Shown: positions 10,807-21,189, numbered from the stretch's first letter. The stretch is 64,000 nt of DNA from Wyeomyia smithii (GCF_029784165.1 NC_073695.1:101187306-101251305), one strand, 5' to 3'. Notes: generated from the sequence alone by a model not told the origin. Made by a program: numbers and translations.

Positions 10807-13467
10807 TTATTGGCTATAAAGAGAGCTTATCGTAGCAATTGAGGATTGCAACGATTTTTGTCGAAAATTGTTAATAATTTTATTTGACATAGCTTCTAAT
10901 GGTTCAACACCAGTAAGTCTATGTAATTCGAGTGTACCAAACCAAGGAGGACGCTTCAAAATCATTTTCAGAATTTTATTCTGAATCCTTTGAAGCGTTT
11001 TCTTCCTTGTTGAACAGCAACTTGACCAGATCGGTACAGCATAAAGCATTGCTGGTCTAAAAATTTGTTTGTAAATCAAAAGTTTGTTCTTTAAACAAAG
11101 TTTAGAATTCCTGTTAATGAGAGGATATAAACATCTCGTATATTTGATGCACTTGGCTTGTATACTCTCAATGTGCTCTTTGAAAATAAGTTTTTTATCA
11201 TAAATTAGTCCCAAGTACTTAACCTTGTCGGACCAACTTAAAATAACCCCATTCATCTTGACAACGTGATTATTGTTTGGCTTGAGGAAAGAAGCCCTAG
11301 GCTTATGCGGAAAAATTATCATTTGAGTTTTAGAAGCATTGGGAGAGATTTTCCACTTTTGCAAGTAGGAAGAAAAAATATCTAAACTTTTCTGCAATCG
11401 ACTGCATATGACACGAAGACTTTTTCCTTTTACGGAAATGCTTGTGTCATCGCAGAACAATGACTTTGTGCATCCTGGAGGCAAATCAGGAAGATCTGAA
11501 GTGAATATGTTGTACAGGACTGGACCCAAGACTGAACCTTGAGGTACACCTGCTCTGACAGGAAATCTATCAGATTTTGAATTCTGATAGACAACCTGCA
11601 GAGTTCGATCAGTAAGATAATTTTTTAAAATTTTGATTAGGAAAATTGGAAAATTAAAAGTTTGCAATTTCGCAATCAAACCTTTATGCCAAACACTGTC
11701 GAATGCTTTTTCTATGTCTAAAAGAGCAGCTCCAGTGGAATAACCTTCAGATTTGTTAGCTCGTATCATATTAGTAACTCTGAGCAATTGATGAGTTGTG
11801 GAATGCCCATGGCGAAATCCAAACTGTTCATTTGCAAAAATTGAATTTTCGTTGATGTGTGACATCATTCTGTTAAGAATAATTCTCTCAAACAGTTTAC
11901 TTATTGAAGAAAGCAAGCTGATTGGTCGATAACTTGAAACTTCAGCTGGGTTCTTATCCGGTTTTAAAATGGGAGTAATTTTTGCATTTCTCCATAATTT
12001 GGGAAAATATGCAATTTTGAAGCAGCAATTGAAAATTTTTACTAAAAATTCCATTGTGCTCTCAGGGAGATGTTTGATTAGTATATTAAAGATTCCATCG
12101 TCACCAGGTGCTTTCATATTTTTGAAATTTTTAATAATTGATTTAATCTCATTCAAGTTAGTTTCAATTATTTCTGCAGGTAAAAAATTCTGGGAAGAAA
12201 TTAAATCAAATTGACGTGTGACTTCATTTTCAATTGGACTCACAAAATTCAAATTTGAGTTATGAACACTCTCAAACTGCTGAGCAAGTCTTTGAGCCTT
12301 TTGTTCATTGGATACTAGAAAACGTTCACCATCTTTTAAAACTGGAATAGGCTTTGAAGGTTTCTTAAGAATCTTCGACAGCTTCCAAAATGGTTTTGAA
12401 TATGGTTTCAATTTTTCAACTTTAGTCTCAAAATTTTGATTTCTCAGAAGGGTAAATCTATGTTTAATCTCTTTCTGTAAATCTTTATAAATAGTTTTAA
12501 AAACAGGGTCACGAGAACGTTGATATTGACGTCTGCGGACATTTTTCAAACGAATTAGAATTTGAAGATTTTCGTCAATTATTGGTGAATCAAATTTCAT
12601 TTGAGCCTTTGGAACAGAATAATTCCTGGCATCAACAATTGCACATTTTAATGCTTCCAAAGCGGAATCAATATTCACTTCGTTTTGCAAATCAAGCTCA
12701 TTATTGAAATTTCTCTCAATATGAGTTTTGTATCTTTCCCAATTAGCCTTGTTATAATTAAAAACAGAGCTCATAGGGTTTAAAACTGATTCATGTGATA
12801 AAGAAAAAGTTATTGGAAGATGGTCAGAATCAAAGTCAGCATGTGTGATCAAATCACTACATACATGACTTTGATCTGTAAGCACCAAATCAATTGTTGA
12901 AGGGTTTCTTACAGAAGAAAAGCATGTAGGACTATTCGGAGACAAAATAGAATAGTATCCTGAAGAACAATCGTTGAATAAAATTTTGCCATTGGAATTA
13001 CTTTGAGAATTATTCCATGAACGATGTTTAGCGTTAAAATCGCCGATTATGAAAGATTTCGAACGATTTCTGGTGAGTTTTTGTAAATCACCTTTAAAAT
13101 AATTTTTGAGCTCGCGTGTGCATTGAAATGGTAAATATGCTGCGGCAATAAATAAATTCCCAAGTTCAGTTTGAACTTCAATTCCCAAAGTTTCAATAAC
13201 TTTCGTCTCAAGATGGGGAAGAGCACGATGTTTGATTCGGCGATGAATAACAATTGCAACTCCACCGCCGGAACCCTGAATCCTATCATATCTATGAACC
13301 ACGTAATTGGGATCATATTTTAATTTAATGTTAGGTTTCAAAAATGTTTCAGTAATAATTGCAATATGCACATTATTTACTGTTAAAAAGTTAAAAAGCT
13401 CATTCTCATTGGCCTTCAATGAGCGAGCATTCCAATTTAATATTTTAATTGTTTTATTTAAAATCAT
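10807..13467 (-). CDS. Juan-type LINE ORF2: endonuclease and reverse transcriptase (intact)
   Basis: Uninterrupted frame of 886 residues. The N-terminal AP-like endonuclease shows LNWNARSLKANE (residues 10-21), IITETFLKP with the catalytic Glu (about 37-45), SGGGVAIVIHRR (66-77), FIIGDFNAKHRSWN (139-152), TIDLVLTD (190-197) and SDHLPITF (213-220). The RT follows with KAPGDDG, SSYRPISLLSSISKLFERI, EQFGFRHGHSTTHQLLRV, LLDIEKAFDSVWH, AGVPQGSVLGPVLYNIF and the active-site FCDD, where most Jockey elements have FADD. It would nick target DNA and copy the element RNA by target-primed reverse transcription. The ATG overlaps the ORF1 end by 14 bases. All diagnostic residues are present; whether FCDD is active is uncertain. 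Being intact beside a frameshifted ORF1, it could act only with ORF1 protein from another copy. Confidence 0.9.
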   Translation of the reverse strand: MILNKTIKILNWNARSLKANENELFNFLTVNNVHIAIITETFLKPNIKLKYDPNYVVHRYDRIQGSGGGVAIVIHRRIKHRALPHLETKVIETLGIEVQTELGNLFIAAAYLPFQCTRELKNYFKGDLQKLTRNRSKSFIIGDFNAKHRSWNNSQSNSNGKILFNDCSSGYYSILSPNSPTCFSSVRNPSTIDLVLTDQSHVCSDLITHADFDSDHLPITFSLSHESVLNPMSSVFNYNKANWERYKTHIERNFNNELDLQNEVNIDSALEALKCAIVDARNYSVPKAQMKFDSPIIDENLQILIRLKNVRRRQYQRSRDPVFKTIYKDLQKEIKHRFTLLRNQNFETKVEKLKPYSKPFWKLSKILKKPSKPIPVLKDGERFLVSNEQKAQRLAQQFESVHNSNLNFVSPIENEVTRQFDLISSQNFLPAEIIETNLNEIKSIIKNFKNMKAPGDDGIFNILIKHLPESTMEFLVKIFNCCFKIAYFPKLWRNAKITPILKPDKNPAEVSSYRPISLLSSISKLFERIILNRMMSHINENSIFANEQFGFRHGHSTTHQLLRVTNMIRANKSEGYSTGAALLDIEKAFDSVWHKGLIAKLQTFNFPIFLIKILKNYLTDRTLQVVYQNSKSDRFPVRAGVPQGSVLGPVLYNIFTSDLPDLPPGCTKSLFCDDTSISVKGKSLRVICSRLQKSLDIFSSYLQKWKISPNASKTQMIIFPHKPRASFLKPNNNHVVKMNGVILSWSDKVKYLGLIYDKKLIFKEHIESIQAKCIKYTRCLYPLINRNSKLCLKNKLLIYKQIFRPAMLYAVPIWSSCCSTRKKTLQRIQNKILKMILKRPPWFGTLELHRLTGVEPLEAMSNKIINNFRQKSLQSSIATISSLYSQ

Positions 13468-14775
13468 TGCTAAATTTTAAATTAGAAACAATTTTAATAG
13501 TAAAATTTGTGCCTATTTGAATGGCTTCAAACATTGATTTTGCCTGCAACATGGCGTTCATAAGATCGAACATTGCCTGTTGCAAAAAAGAAAGTTTACC
13601 TGCCGTAATAGGCCCCAGGCAGTTGACATTAGAAAAAATATTTTCGGCAGCAATATTAGCTGGAGTGATAGGTGTACAATTATTTTCTAGCCTGTTTTGC
13701 TTACCCAAATTAACGGTCATTTTCGAACTACCAACACTAGGCGGTATAATGTTCGAACTACCTGTAACCTGTGCTAAGTTAAACGGGTATGCAAAGGAGT
13801 AGGTAAACTATGCGTCACTGGTACGCTTGGAGAATTTTTTTTTGAAGTTGGTTTTAATTGAGAAATTGAATTTTGTTTACCTTGCCTTGCCTTAACAATT
13901 GCTAAACGGACTGGGCATTGATAAAAATTTGACATATGGTTGCCGTTACAATTCGCACAGCGAAAATTTTTACTCTCTGTCACAGGACATGTGTCCTTTT
14001 TGTGAGAAGAGTCTCCACAATTAAGACATTTTTGGTCCATGTTACAGAATTTGGAACCATGGCCATAACGTTGGCAAGTACGGCATTGGGTGATATGCTT
14101 TTCACCTCCGCCATACTTCCTATAAATTTCCCACTTTACACGCACATTATACAAAGCATGTGCTTTTTCAAAAAATTTTAAGTTGTTAACCTCATTGCGG
14201 TTAAAATGAATTAAATAATTAACAAGGGAAATTCCAGTTCTCTGACTGTTTTCGCCTCGTGATTTTTGTTTCATTAGAATTACTTGGGTAGGGGCTATGC
14301 CAAGTAATTCTGTTAAAGTAAGTTTGATCTCATCAACGGTTTGATCGTTGGTGAGACCTTTCAAGACAACCTTGAACGGCTTGGCGTTCTTGGTGTCATA
14401 TGTAAAAAATTTGTACATCTTGTCAGTTAAATACTGAACAAGACGATCACGACCCTTTACTGAGTCGGCTAATAAGCGGCATTCACCTCTACGGCCAATT
14501 TGATAGGTAACTTTAACGTCAGAAACAAACGTTGAAAGTTCCTTTTTGAATATATTAAATTCAGAAGAAATAGTTACCACAATAGGTGGAACTTTCTCCT
14601 TTTTTAAAGATTTTATATTTTGTATAGTTTCGTTATTAATAACTTCCATTTCACCAGCTTCTTGCTCAGGCAAAATATCAAAAGGATTGTCACTACAGAC
14701 ACTCGATGTGTCAGAAAGAGATGCCTCTCTTTTCCTCCCCGCAGCGATGCGAGGTTTCTTTTTTCGTCCAGCCAT
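13454..14775 (-). pseudogene. Juan-type LINE ORF1 (gag-like, three zinc knuckles), single frameshift
   Basis: Start taken at MAGRKKKPRIAAGRK (ATG at 14775); an upstream in-frame ATG at 14817 gives an atypical hydrophobic extension. The protein is basic at its N-terminus and has a central region with YFLxG-like RNA-binding features. Three CCHC knuckles follow: CRTCQRYGHGSKFC and CLNCGDSSHKKDTC (CX2CX4HX4C) and CANCNGNHMSNFYQC. It would coat the element RNA. The frame closes at 13774, but the adjacent frame continues coherently (NLAQVTGSSN to LKFSNDFK, ending 13454) with conserved Jockey gag C-terminal sequence. A single-base deletion near 13787 therefore explains the break. This copy cannot make full ORF1 protein unless frameshifting occurs. 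Confidence 0.8.
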
Positions 14776-14977
14776 TTCAGGAGATACGAAAAAAGTTAAA
14801 ATAAATGTTAAATTCAAAAGTAGGTAGTCTTGAGAAAGACTGATGGGAAATAACTTTCAGGTAATCTTTAAAAGACACACTGACAAAACACAAACTTTGA
14901 AGCTATAGGCAGTCAAAGACCAGTCCACAAGCAACCGAAAAAACGTCTGATCTGTAGGACAGTTCAAGACGCACTGT

Positions 14978-14993
14978 TTTTTTTTTATTTACA
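14978..14993. repeat. Right target-site duplication of the Juan element
   Basis: T run plus ATTTACA, matching 10545-10560. Confidence 0.8.
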
Positions 14994-15003
14994 TCATTTC
15001 AGA

Positions 15004-15081
15004 CTATAGTTGACTCCGTAAAACATTAATTTGTATTGTGTCGTGTCAAATAAATCTTGTGTGAACAAAAAAAAAAAAAAA
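15004..15081 (+). mobile_element. 78-bp 3' stub of an RNase-H LINE with poly-A and 11-bp duplication
   Basis: The sequence from ACTCCGTAAAACATTAA to GTGTCAAATAAATCTTGTGTG followed by poly-A matches the 3' end of the LINE at 45958-47070 (GCCGTTAAACATTAA, GTGTCAAATAAATGTTATGTG). ATCATTTCAGA is duplicated at 14993-15003 and 15082-15092. It is an extremely 5'-truncated retrotransposition product with no coding content. Confidence 0.8.
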
Positions 15082-15092
15082 ATCATTTCAGA

Positions 15093-15474
15093 GAGGTTTT
15101 AAAATTTTAAAATTTTAAAATAACATGTAAATACAGAAGAAGTTGAAATGCGATAATTTTTGGAGCGACAAAAGATAGGAACTAAAAGGTATCAATTACA
15201 GTGTTATGAAAATGACTGCAAGACAATGACAGCAAATTTTCAACTGATCCGGCTCTCATTGTATTGCACAGCTCTCTCTGCTCCCCACACGTTCGGTAAA
15301 CAGTCCGACAGCAACTGACGACAGCATACATGTAACTCCATACGGGCTATTATTTTTCATCTCGTTATGAATGTTGGTTCTTTCAAGCTGTCGTAAATGA
15401 CAGCCAATAATCTTCTGACATTCTTCAGCACGAATCCGAGCGGGATGTCAGGTGATTATGATTCACGACAGTAA
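15093..15474. other. Interior of the long-TIR element, no gene seen
   Basis: Starts AT-rich with a TTTTAAAATTTTAAAA tract and becomes more balanced after 15230 (CTCTCTCTGCTCCCC). No coding motif recognised. Confidence 0.4.
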
Positions 15475-15619
15475 GGCCAATGTCATACTAAGGCGTATAA
15501 TTAAGCGAAGCGTTGAGCGTATAAGAAGCGAAATAAATAGAAGCGTTGGGTAAAGCTTCCTATGACATAGTGGAGCGTCGTTACGCGCGTTCGCACATCT
15601 GTTGTGCTGTCATAATGAC

Positions 15620-17880
15620 CAATTCTCGCTGAAACTAGGCCACTAGGTGCACAAGGTCTTTCAAATTTGATATCAATGCACATAGTTATTAGAAATAGAG
15701 AAAAAATGATAATGCCATTTTTGTTTGATTGAATTTGTTGACCCCTTGGTCACCAAGGGGCGAAACAGTTTTCAGAAAAGTTGAAATTTTAGCAATTCTT
15801 GATGTATTATTCGAGCTATATTGCTAAAATTCGTTATGTAAAGTACTACAAGTAGCACTCTTCTGTAAAGAGGAATGATAGGGCTTTCATTTTAAGTGAT
15901 CAGAATTCAGGCCGCCATCTTGAATTTGGCCACCATCTTGGATTATATCAGAAAAATGCAATTTTGACCATGTTCGCAACTACCGATTTTCGATCTGAGA
16001 CCAGCATTGGAAAGCTGAGAAAAAGTTCTATAAGATGCAAGAAAAAAATTAGGTGAGCATCAATCAATTGAACCTATTTTCCAAGCTGAGTTTTAAAATA
16101 TTCAACGTACACCGCGCGATCAACGTAGTAACCTGTTTACTGAGACCAAGTGGATGCACATGTTATAACCCTACTAGCTCCATATATCATAATCGATCGA
16201 TGCTACAACTAGTACGCCACTACTGTTTTTTTTTGAGTTTAGTGAGAATAATGAATACAACAACTAGCATGTTTGATACTAACAAAACGATAGGTTTTTT
16301 TATTACTGAGCATTTTCACAAAAAATGTCCCAGTTGTAATATTTTATTTAAATTGTGATTTTTAATTTGGCTGAAACTTTATATAGATGTTTCTATAAGC
16401 AAAAGATGTCATTTTGTGCTATTGGTTTAATTTTTTAGAACACGACTCATTTTTGAGAAGCTATTGAAAATGCTTTTTTGGGAAGGTTTTGATGACAAAT
16501 ATTTTACAAATATTTTTAGGGCCAGAACGGTTTGTTTGATCGGTATGACGTCTTCGATAAAGTTGTAGATAATAATTTGGTCTTTCCGAAAAAATATGAA
16601 CTCCATACCTTTTTCTTTGGTTGCATTGTTTAAATAATCTTTTGTAGTCTTTATAAATAAAATAGATTTTTAAAAAACCAGCTCTTTTAGATAGGTATCG
16701 GCTATATTATCGTCAGGTTTTAACGATAACGTCCGGGGGTAAATGATGTCCCAGAGCGTTAATTTTTTGCATGATGGTTCTTCATAATGCAGAGCAGCTT
16801 TCCCCAAAAGATTAGTTCTCTATGTCTTCATTAACCCCCCGGACGATAATAGCTAAAACCTGACGATAACTTCACATTTTTCTATTATTTTTTTTTCAAA
16901 AAAAATATTTCAAAGTGTATATTTTATCGGAGAGACAAAAATATTATCTAAGACTTTATAGAAGACGTCATACCGATCAAACAAACCGTTCTGGCCCTAA
17001 AAATATTTGTAAACATCAATACCTTCCCAAAAAAGTATTTTCAATAGCTTCTCAAAAATGAGTCGTGCTCTAAAAAATTAAACCAATAGCACAAAATGAC
17101 ATCTATCGCCTATAGAAACATCTATACAAAGTTTAAGTAAAATTAAAAATGACAGCTTAAATTAAATATTAAAACTGGGACATTTTTTGTGGAAATGCTC
17201 AGTAAAAAAAACCTATCGCTTTGTTAGTATCAAACATGCTAGTTGTTGTATTCATTATTCTCACTAAACTCAAAAAAAAAAAAAAAAACAGTAGTGGCGT
17301 ACTAGTTGTAGCATCGATCGATTATGATATATGGAGCTAGTAGGGTTATAACATGTGCATACTTTTGGTCTCAGTAGACAGGTTACTACGTTGATCGCGC
17401 GGTGTACGTTAAATATTTCAAAACTCAGCTTGGAAAATAGGTTCAATTGATAGGTTAACACTGATGGTCATCTAATTTTTTTCTTGCATCTTATTTTTCT
17501 CAGCTTTCCAATGCTGGTCTCAGATCGAAAATCGGTAGTTGCGAACACGGTCAAAATTGCATTCTTCTTATATAATCCAAGATGGCGGCCTAAATTCTGA
17601 TTAGTTCAAATGAAAGCCCTATCATTCCTCTTTACAGAAAAGTGCTACTTGTAGTACTTTACATAACGAATTTTAGAAATATAGCTCAAATAATACATCA
17701 AGAGTTGCTAAAATTTCAACTTTTCTGAAAACTGTTTCGCCCCTTGGTGACCAAGGGGTCAACAAATTCAATCAAACAAAAATGGCATTATCATTTTTTC
17801 TCTATTTCTAATAACTATGTGCATTTATATCAAATTTGAAAGACCTTGTGCACCTAGTGGCCTAGTTTCAGCGAGAATTG
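15620..17880. repeat. 2.26-kb palindromic (foldback) element
   Basis: Left end CAATTCTCGCTGAAACTA at 15620 and right end TAGTTTCAGCGAGAATTG at 17880 are inverse complements. The match continues inward through GTGCACAAGGTCTTTCAAA, ATGATAATGCCATTTTTG, CCCCTTGGTCACCAAGGGG, TACACCGCGCGATCAACG, CGTCATACCGATC and TATTATCGTCAGG. Arms are about 1.1 kb around a spacer at roughly 16747-16833. Inner arm parts (16550-16716 against 16863-16970) differ in length. No transposase frame is visible. Flanks do not show a clean target duplication; a TA lies seven (left) and three (right) bases outside. Confidence 0.85.
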
Positions 17881-17923
17881 CTCTAATCGTAGATATGCAG
17901 TACCGGTTTCGTTTGAAGTAAAC

Positions 17924-18001
17924 ATGGATTCGTCCGATGAAGAATTTTTTGCTTCTTCAAGCACGATGGCAAACAGAAAGATTTTTTGGTACACCCAATA
18001 A
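17924..18001 (+). pseudogene. N-terminus of a Harbinger-type nuclease, ended by a one-base deletion
   Basis: The frame reads MDSSDEEFFASSSTMANRKI, then FWYTQ-stop. Harbinger nucleases commonly begin with an acidic MDSS-DEE stretch followed within about 30 residues by RK-[YF]WVHPIN. Here the DNA TTTTTTGGTACACCCAATAAAT would read FWVHPIN with one added G, so a single deletion probably converted that conserved motif into a stop. Nothing further of the nuclease is recognisable downstream. This is a dead remnant. Confidence 0.6.
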
Positions 18002-18310
18002 ATTTACTAGCGTTTTATATTTAATACAAGCAATACAAGCATTTGACGTTCCTTAGTTTTCCTTTTCCCATTCTCTTCTTACCCTTCTGCTCTCTTTTCC
18101 GAGGAACAATCATGTCTATTGTATGAATATATTCGAGAACATGACGTGTTCACTTATACAGGCTCCATTTGCATTTCCTAATGATCACATATCCCGAGTT
18201 TGCCAGAGCATACACTAAAATTGCGAATATCTCAAAAACGGTTAAACTTAATGCAAAACGGATAAAATTTATGCCCCAAAGGATCACAAAAACAAGTGTT
18301 TACCTATATA
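18002..18310. other. Interior of the long-TIR element, right side, no gene seen
   Basis: CT-rich patch (TTCCTTTTCCCATTCTCTTC) followed by AT-rich DNA with TATCTCAAAAACGGTTAAA. No motif recognised. Confidence 0.35.
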
Positions 18311-18487
18311 GTTATATGTTTTGCTTAAAAATTGCTTTCGTTTCAAATTTGACCTTTAGGCCCTCTGCGCCACCTGTAGACCCTAAGGAAATTCAACCAA
18401 TTTTTTATATTGCTTATTACACCCCAAGGAGGTCTTTCTGTCTGGGATAACGGGTCCCGCAAACATTTTAATAATAAGCCCACCCTA
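18311..18487 (-). repeat. Right terminal inverted repeat of the long-TIR DNA element
   Basis: Reverse complement begins TAGGGTGGGCTTATTATT and contains GTTTGCGGGAC, AAGACCTCCTTGGGGT, AAAAAATTGGTTGAATT and GAAACGAAAGCAA, matching 10271-10446. Followed by the ACCCATCAC duplication at 18488. Confidence 0.8.
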
Positions 18488-18496
18488 ACCCATCAC
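18488..18496. repeat. Right target-site duplication of the long-TIR element
   Basis: ACCCATCAC, identical to 10262-10270; both copies correspond to the RTE codons around the RT GDG motif, showing that the host was one RTE element. Confidence 0.75.
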
Positions 18497-20844
18497 TTGT
18501 CGAGGCCCCCTGCGGGAACCAAATGCACCCGAAAATCCACCCAAAATCTGCACACAGCACTGTGTCCTATCCACCGTAGCCTTTATCAGTCTAATCAGCT
18601 TCCCCGGAAAGCCGTTTTCGTCCATGGCCTTCCATAGCTCTTTTCGGTCGATAGTGTCATATACGGCTTTGAAGTCGTGGTGGTGCGTGGGGGTTCTGTA
18701 TTCTCGGCATTTCCTAAGGATCTGCCCTATGGTAAAGATCTGGTCCGTCGCAGACCGTCTATCCACGATGCCGGCCTGATAGCTTCCCAAAAATCTGTTG
18801 GCTAGGGGTGAGAGGCGGCGGAAAATGGTTTGGAAAAGCACTTTGTAGGCGGCATTCAGGACGGTGATCGCACGATAGTTCCCACAGTCCAATTTGTCGC
18901 CTTTCTTATAGATAGGGCAGATAATCCCATCCTTCAAGTCCTCCGATAGCTGTTCTGTATCCCAAATTCTTGCAATCAGCCGGTGCAAACAGGTGACCAG
19001 CTTCTCCGGGCTCATCTTAATAAGCTCCGCTCCGAGGCCATCCTTCCCAGCCGATTTATTGTTTTCCAGCTACTTGATGGCATCCTCAACTTACGTTTGT
19101 CGCACCGACGGGATAGCTTTCTCCGCCGCCATGGTCCTCTGCCTGGTGCTGCTTCCACCTTTCGGTCACCTCACGATCGTACGTCAGAATACTACCACCT
19201 TTATCCCGGCACATTTCGGCTCGCGGTACAAGGCCTCTGCGGAATGCGTTTTTGGTAGAACTTTCGCGTTTCCTGAGAATGATGCAGCTGTTCCAGTTCT
19301 GCAAATTCCTCCTGCTCCAGGCTGCGCTTCTTCTCCCGGAAATCTTCCGGTGCATCTTCTTCTGTCGGTGTCTTTCCACATTCTGACGAGTGACACTGCG
19401 CATCTTAGCTACCCGCGCAGCACTCTCCTCATCCATCACCCTCCTACATACGTCGTCGAACCACTCCTTCCGTTGGGTTCGTCCCACATGCCCGATGACG
19501 TTCTCCGCTACGCTGTTGATGGCTATTTTAATTGTGTTCCAACAGTCCTCGAGAGGACCTTCCTCCAGCTGGTCCTCTTCCGGAAGTGCAGCTTCGAGCG
19601 AGTGCGTGTAGTTTTCGGTGACGTTAGGTTGCTTCAGTCGCGCGAGAACTAACCAGAGCGGGCATCAGTACCGAATGTTGTTAACAACGGAGAGTTTTGG
19701 GCGCATCTTAACCACCACCAGGTCCGAGTCGACGTTAGCGCTCCTATAGAATCTGACATCGATGATGTCTGAGAAGTGCCGACAATTAATCAGAACGTGG
19801 TCGATTTGTGTTTCTAATTTGGTGGGTGTACTAGTGTAGGAGGTTGTGCTGGAGGCAGGTACTACGCACGGCCGTGTTCTTGAAGGCGGCAAAGTCGATG
19901 AGTCTTGGGCCCATTCCGTTGGTCAGCTGGTGCGCGCTGAACCCTTCAATCACCGGTTTGTATTACTCCTCCTGGTCGACCTGAGCGATGAACTCCCCGA
20001 TGACGATCTTGATATCATGTTTTGGGCAGTTGTGTTACTCACGCTCTAACTGCGCGTAAAATTCATCCTTGTCGTCTTCGGTACTTCCAAGGTGAGGACT
20101 GTACACGTTTATGATACTTATGTTGAAGAACCGGCCCTTGATTCTCAACCTGCACATTCGAGGGCTGATTGACCACCACCCAATCACCCGTTTCCGCATC
20201 TCGCCCATCACTATAAAAGCTGTTCCCAGCTCATGTATGTTGCCGCAGCTCTGGTGGATGGCATGACCATCCCGGAACGTACGTACTGTTGAGCCCTTCC
20301 AGCACACCTTGTGCAGCGCTACGACGTCGAACCTGCAGGATTTCAATACTCCGGAGTTTCACGTCCCGAGTTTCCAATCGTTAGTCCGTTTTCGTCACAT
20401 GGGTCTGTACTGATTGTTCCAGTCCGAATATCTTTGTTCCTCGTTCATTATTCGTGAGTGTTTTACAATGGCGGCTTGTAAGGCCTGCGCACCAACCCCT
20501 GTCTCTCCGGAGGAACATCGTGCGCAACACTGTTAAGAGTCCCATGTTGGCACGAGGACGGTTATCGGCCGACCCTAACCTGGAGTACAGACGCCGTTGT
20601 GAGCCGCTCCTAACATGGAAGACAGACGCCCGAAAACTCAAAAGAGCCCTTCTTCCCTGTCAGCATACGACCAAGTTCCCACCAGGGTTGGTTACCCGAT
20701 TTTCCCTTGGTTGCTCGTATCCCAGTTGGCACCGCGTGGAGGTTGGATGGCTGGATAAGAGGCTAAGAACCACGTGTGGGGTATATTTTATTCCTGTAGT
20801 TGCACTTGGTACGATGGTACGCTTTATCCAGCTACTTACCAGCC
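18488..20844 (-). pseudogene. RTE LINE, 5' half: endonuclease and first RT motifs
   Basis: Minus-strand order from the 5' end is: non-coding leader to about 20440; endonuclease at 20346-20035 (VVALHKVCWKGSTVRTFRD, RVIGWW, NVYSPHLGSTEDDKDEFYAQ); endonuclease end at 19892-19665 (IDHVLINCRHFSDIIDVR, VVKMRPKLSVVNN); linker at 19487-19086 (KEWFDDVCRRVMDEE); and RT at 19015-18497 (LKDGIICPIYKKGDKLDCGNY, LANRFLGSYQAGIVDRRSAT, HHHDFKAVYDTIDRKELWKA, ending RRGPRQ). The next expected residues (GDGL) are at the break, and the 3' half is at 9359-10270. Frameshifts separate the blocks. The endonuclease Glu (ALQE) is ALHK here and the final DSDH is DSDL. Inactive. Confidence 0.85.
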
Positions 20845-20856
20845 AACAGGACACCT
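20845..20856. repeat. Right target-site duplication of the RTE element
   Basis: AACAGGACACCT, identical to 9347-9358. Its last two bases are shared with the hAT duplication CTAAGAAC. Confidence 0.85.
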
Positions 20857-20869
20857 AAGAACTAGAGAT

Positions 20870-21050
20870 GGGCGGGTATGGGTATTTTTACCCGATACCC
20901 GTACCCGATGGGTTCGGGTCGGGTTTCGGGTAACGCCAAAAAATATTTTTCGGGTACGGGTAATTTAAAAACCAAGGCTTCGGGTTCGGGTCGGGTACGG
21001 GTTTGAAAAATTCTCAACTGGTCGGGTACGGGTCGGGTACGGGTAATTTC
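20870..21050 (+). repeat. Left subterminal CGGGTA repeats of the hAT element
   Basis: Multiple CGGGTACGGGT and TTCGGGTCGGG units, likely transposase-binding repeats. The same units occur at the right end in the same, not inverted, orientation. Confidence 0.7.
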
Positions 21051-21189
21051 ATTTTCGTGCATTATGAGAATTTAATTATTAACTTTTCTAGCCTAGGTGT
21101 TTTAGCATAGTATTGGTCTGGGAGGGAGAAACGGATACGACGCAGCACAAAGTTGCATCGGTAACGGTATCATTGATTTCTATAGAAGA

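Larger units (their letters stand above)
10561..14977 (-). mobile_element. Full-length or nearly full-length Juan-type (Jockey clade) LINE
   Basis: A 4.4-kb minus-strand non-LTR retrotransposon. It has a poly-A tail (poly-T at 10561-10585), 3' UTR, ORF2 (13467-10807), ORF1 (14775-13454, one frameshift) and about 200 bp of 5' UTR ending near 14977. A 16-bp target duplication flanks it. Two-ORF structure, CCHC gag and EN-RT pol place it in the Jockey clade, and the ORF2 wording (RLQKSLDIFSSYLQKW) fits mosquito Juan elements. It inserted into DNA already inside the long-TIR element and is the best preserved mobile element here, so it is probably a young insertion. Confidence 0.9.
15475..18001 (+). 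mobile_element. PIF/Harbinger-type remnant, split by a palindrome
   Basis: At 15472 a TAA trinucleotide is followed by GGCCAATGTCATACTA. This resembles the TIR GGCCGTTGACATACTA of the TAA-flanked MITE at 53130-53275, and a TAA target fits PIF/Harbinger. At 17924 lies the beginning of a Harbinger-like nuclease frame (see separate entry). The two parts are separated by the 2.26-kb palindrome. The right end was not located, so the stated end is the end of recognisable homology only. Confidence 0.5.

Noticed and set aside
16053..16358. 101-codon frame in the palindrome arm
   Set aside because: No motif, and the mirrored arm copy is not open over the same length, so it is not maintained.
10271..18487. 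Two independent insertions of one MITE into two different RTE copies
   Set aside because: The left RTE piece holds only the 3' half and the right only the 5' half, the same strand, meeting at the same RT codons with a shared ACCCATCAC; one split element is simpler.
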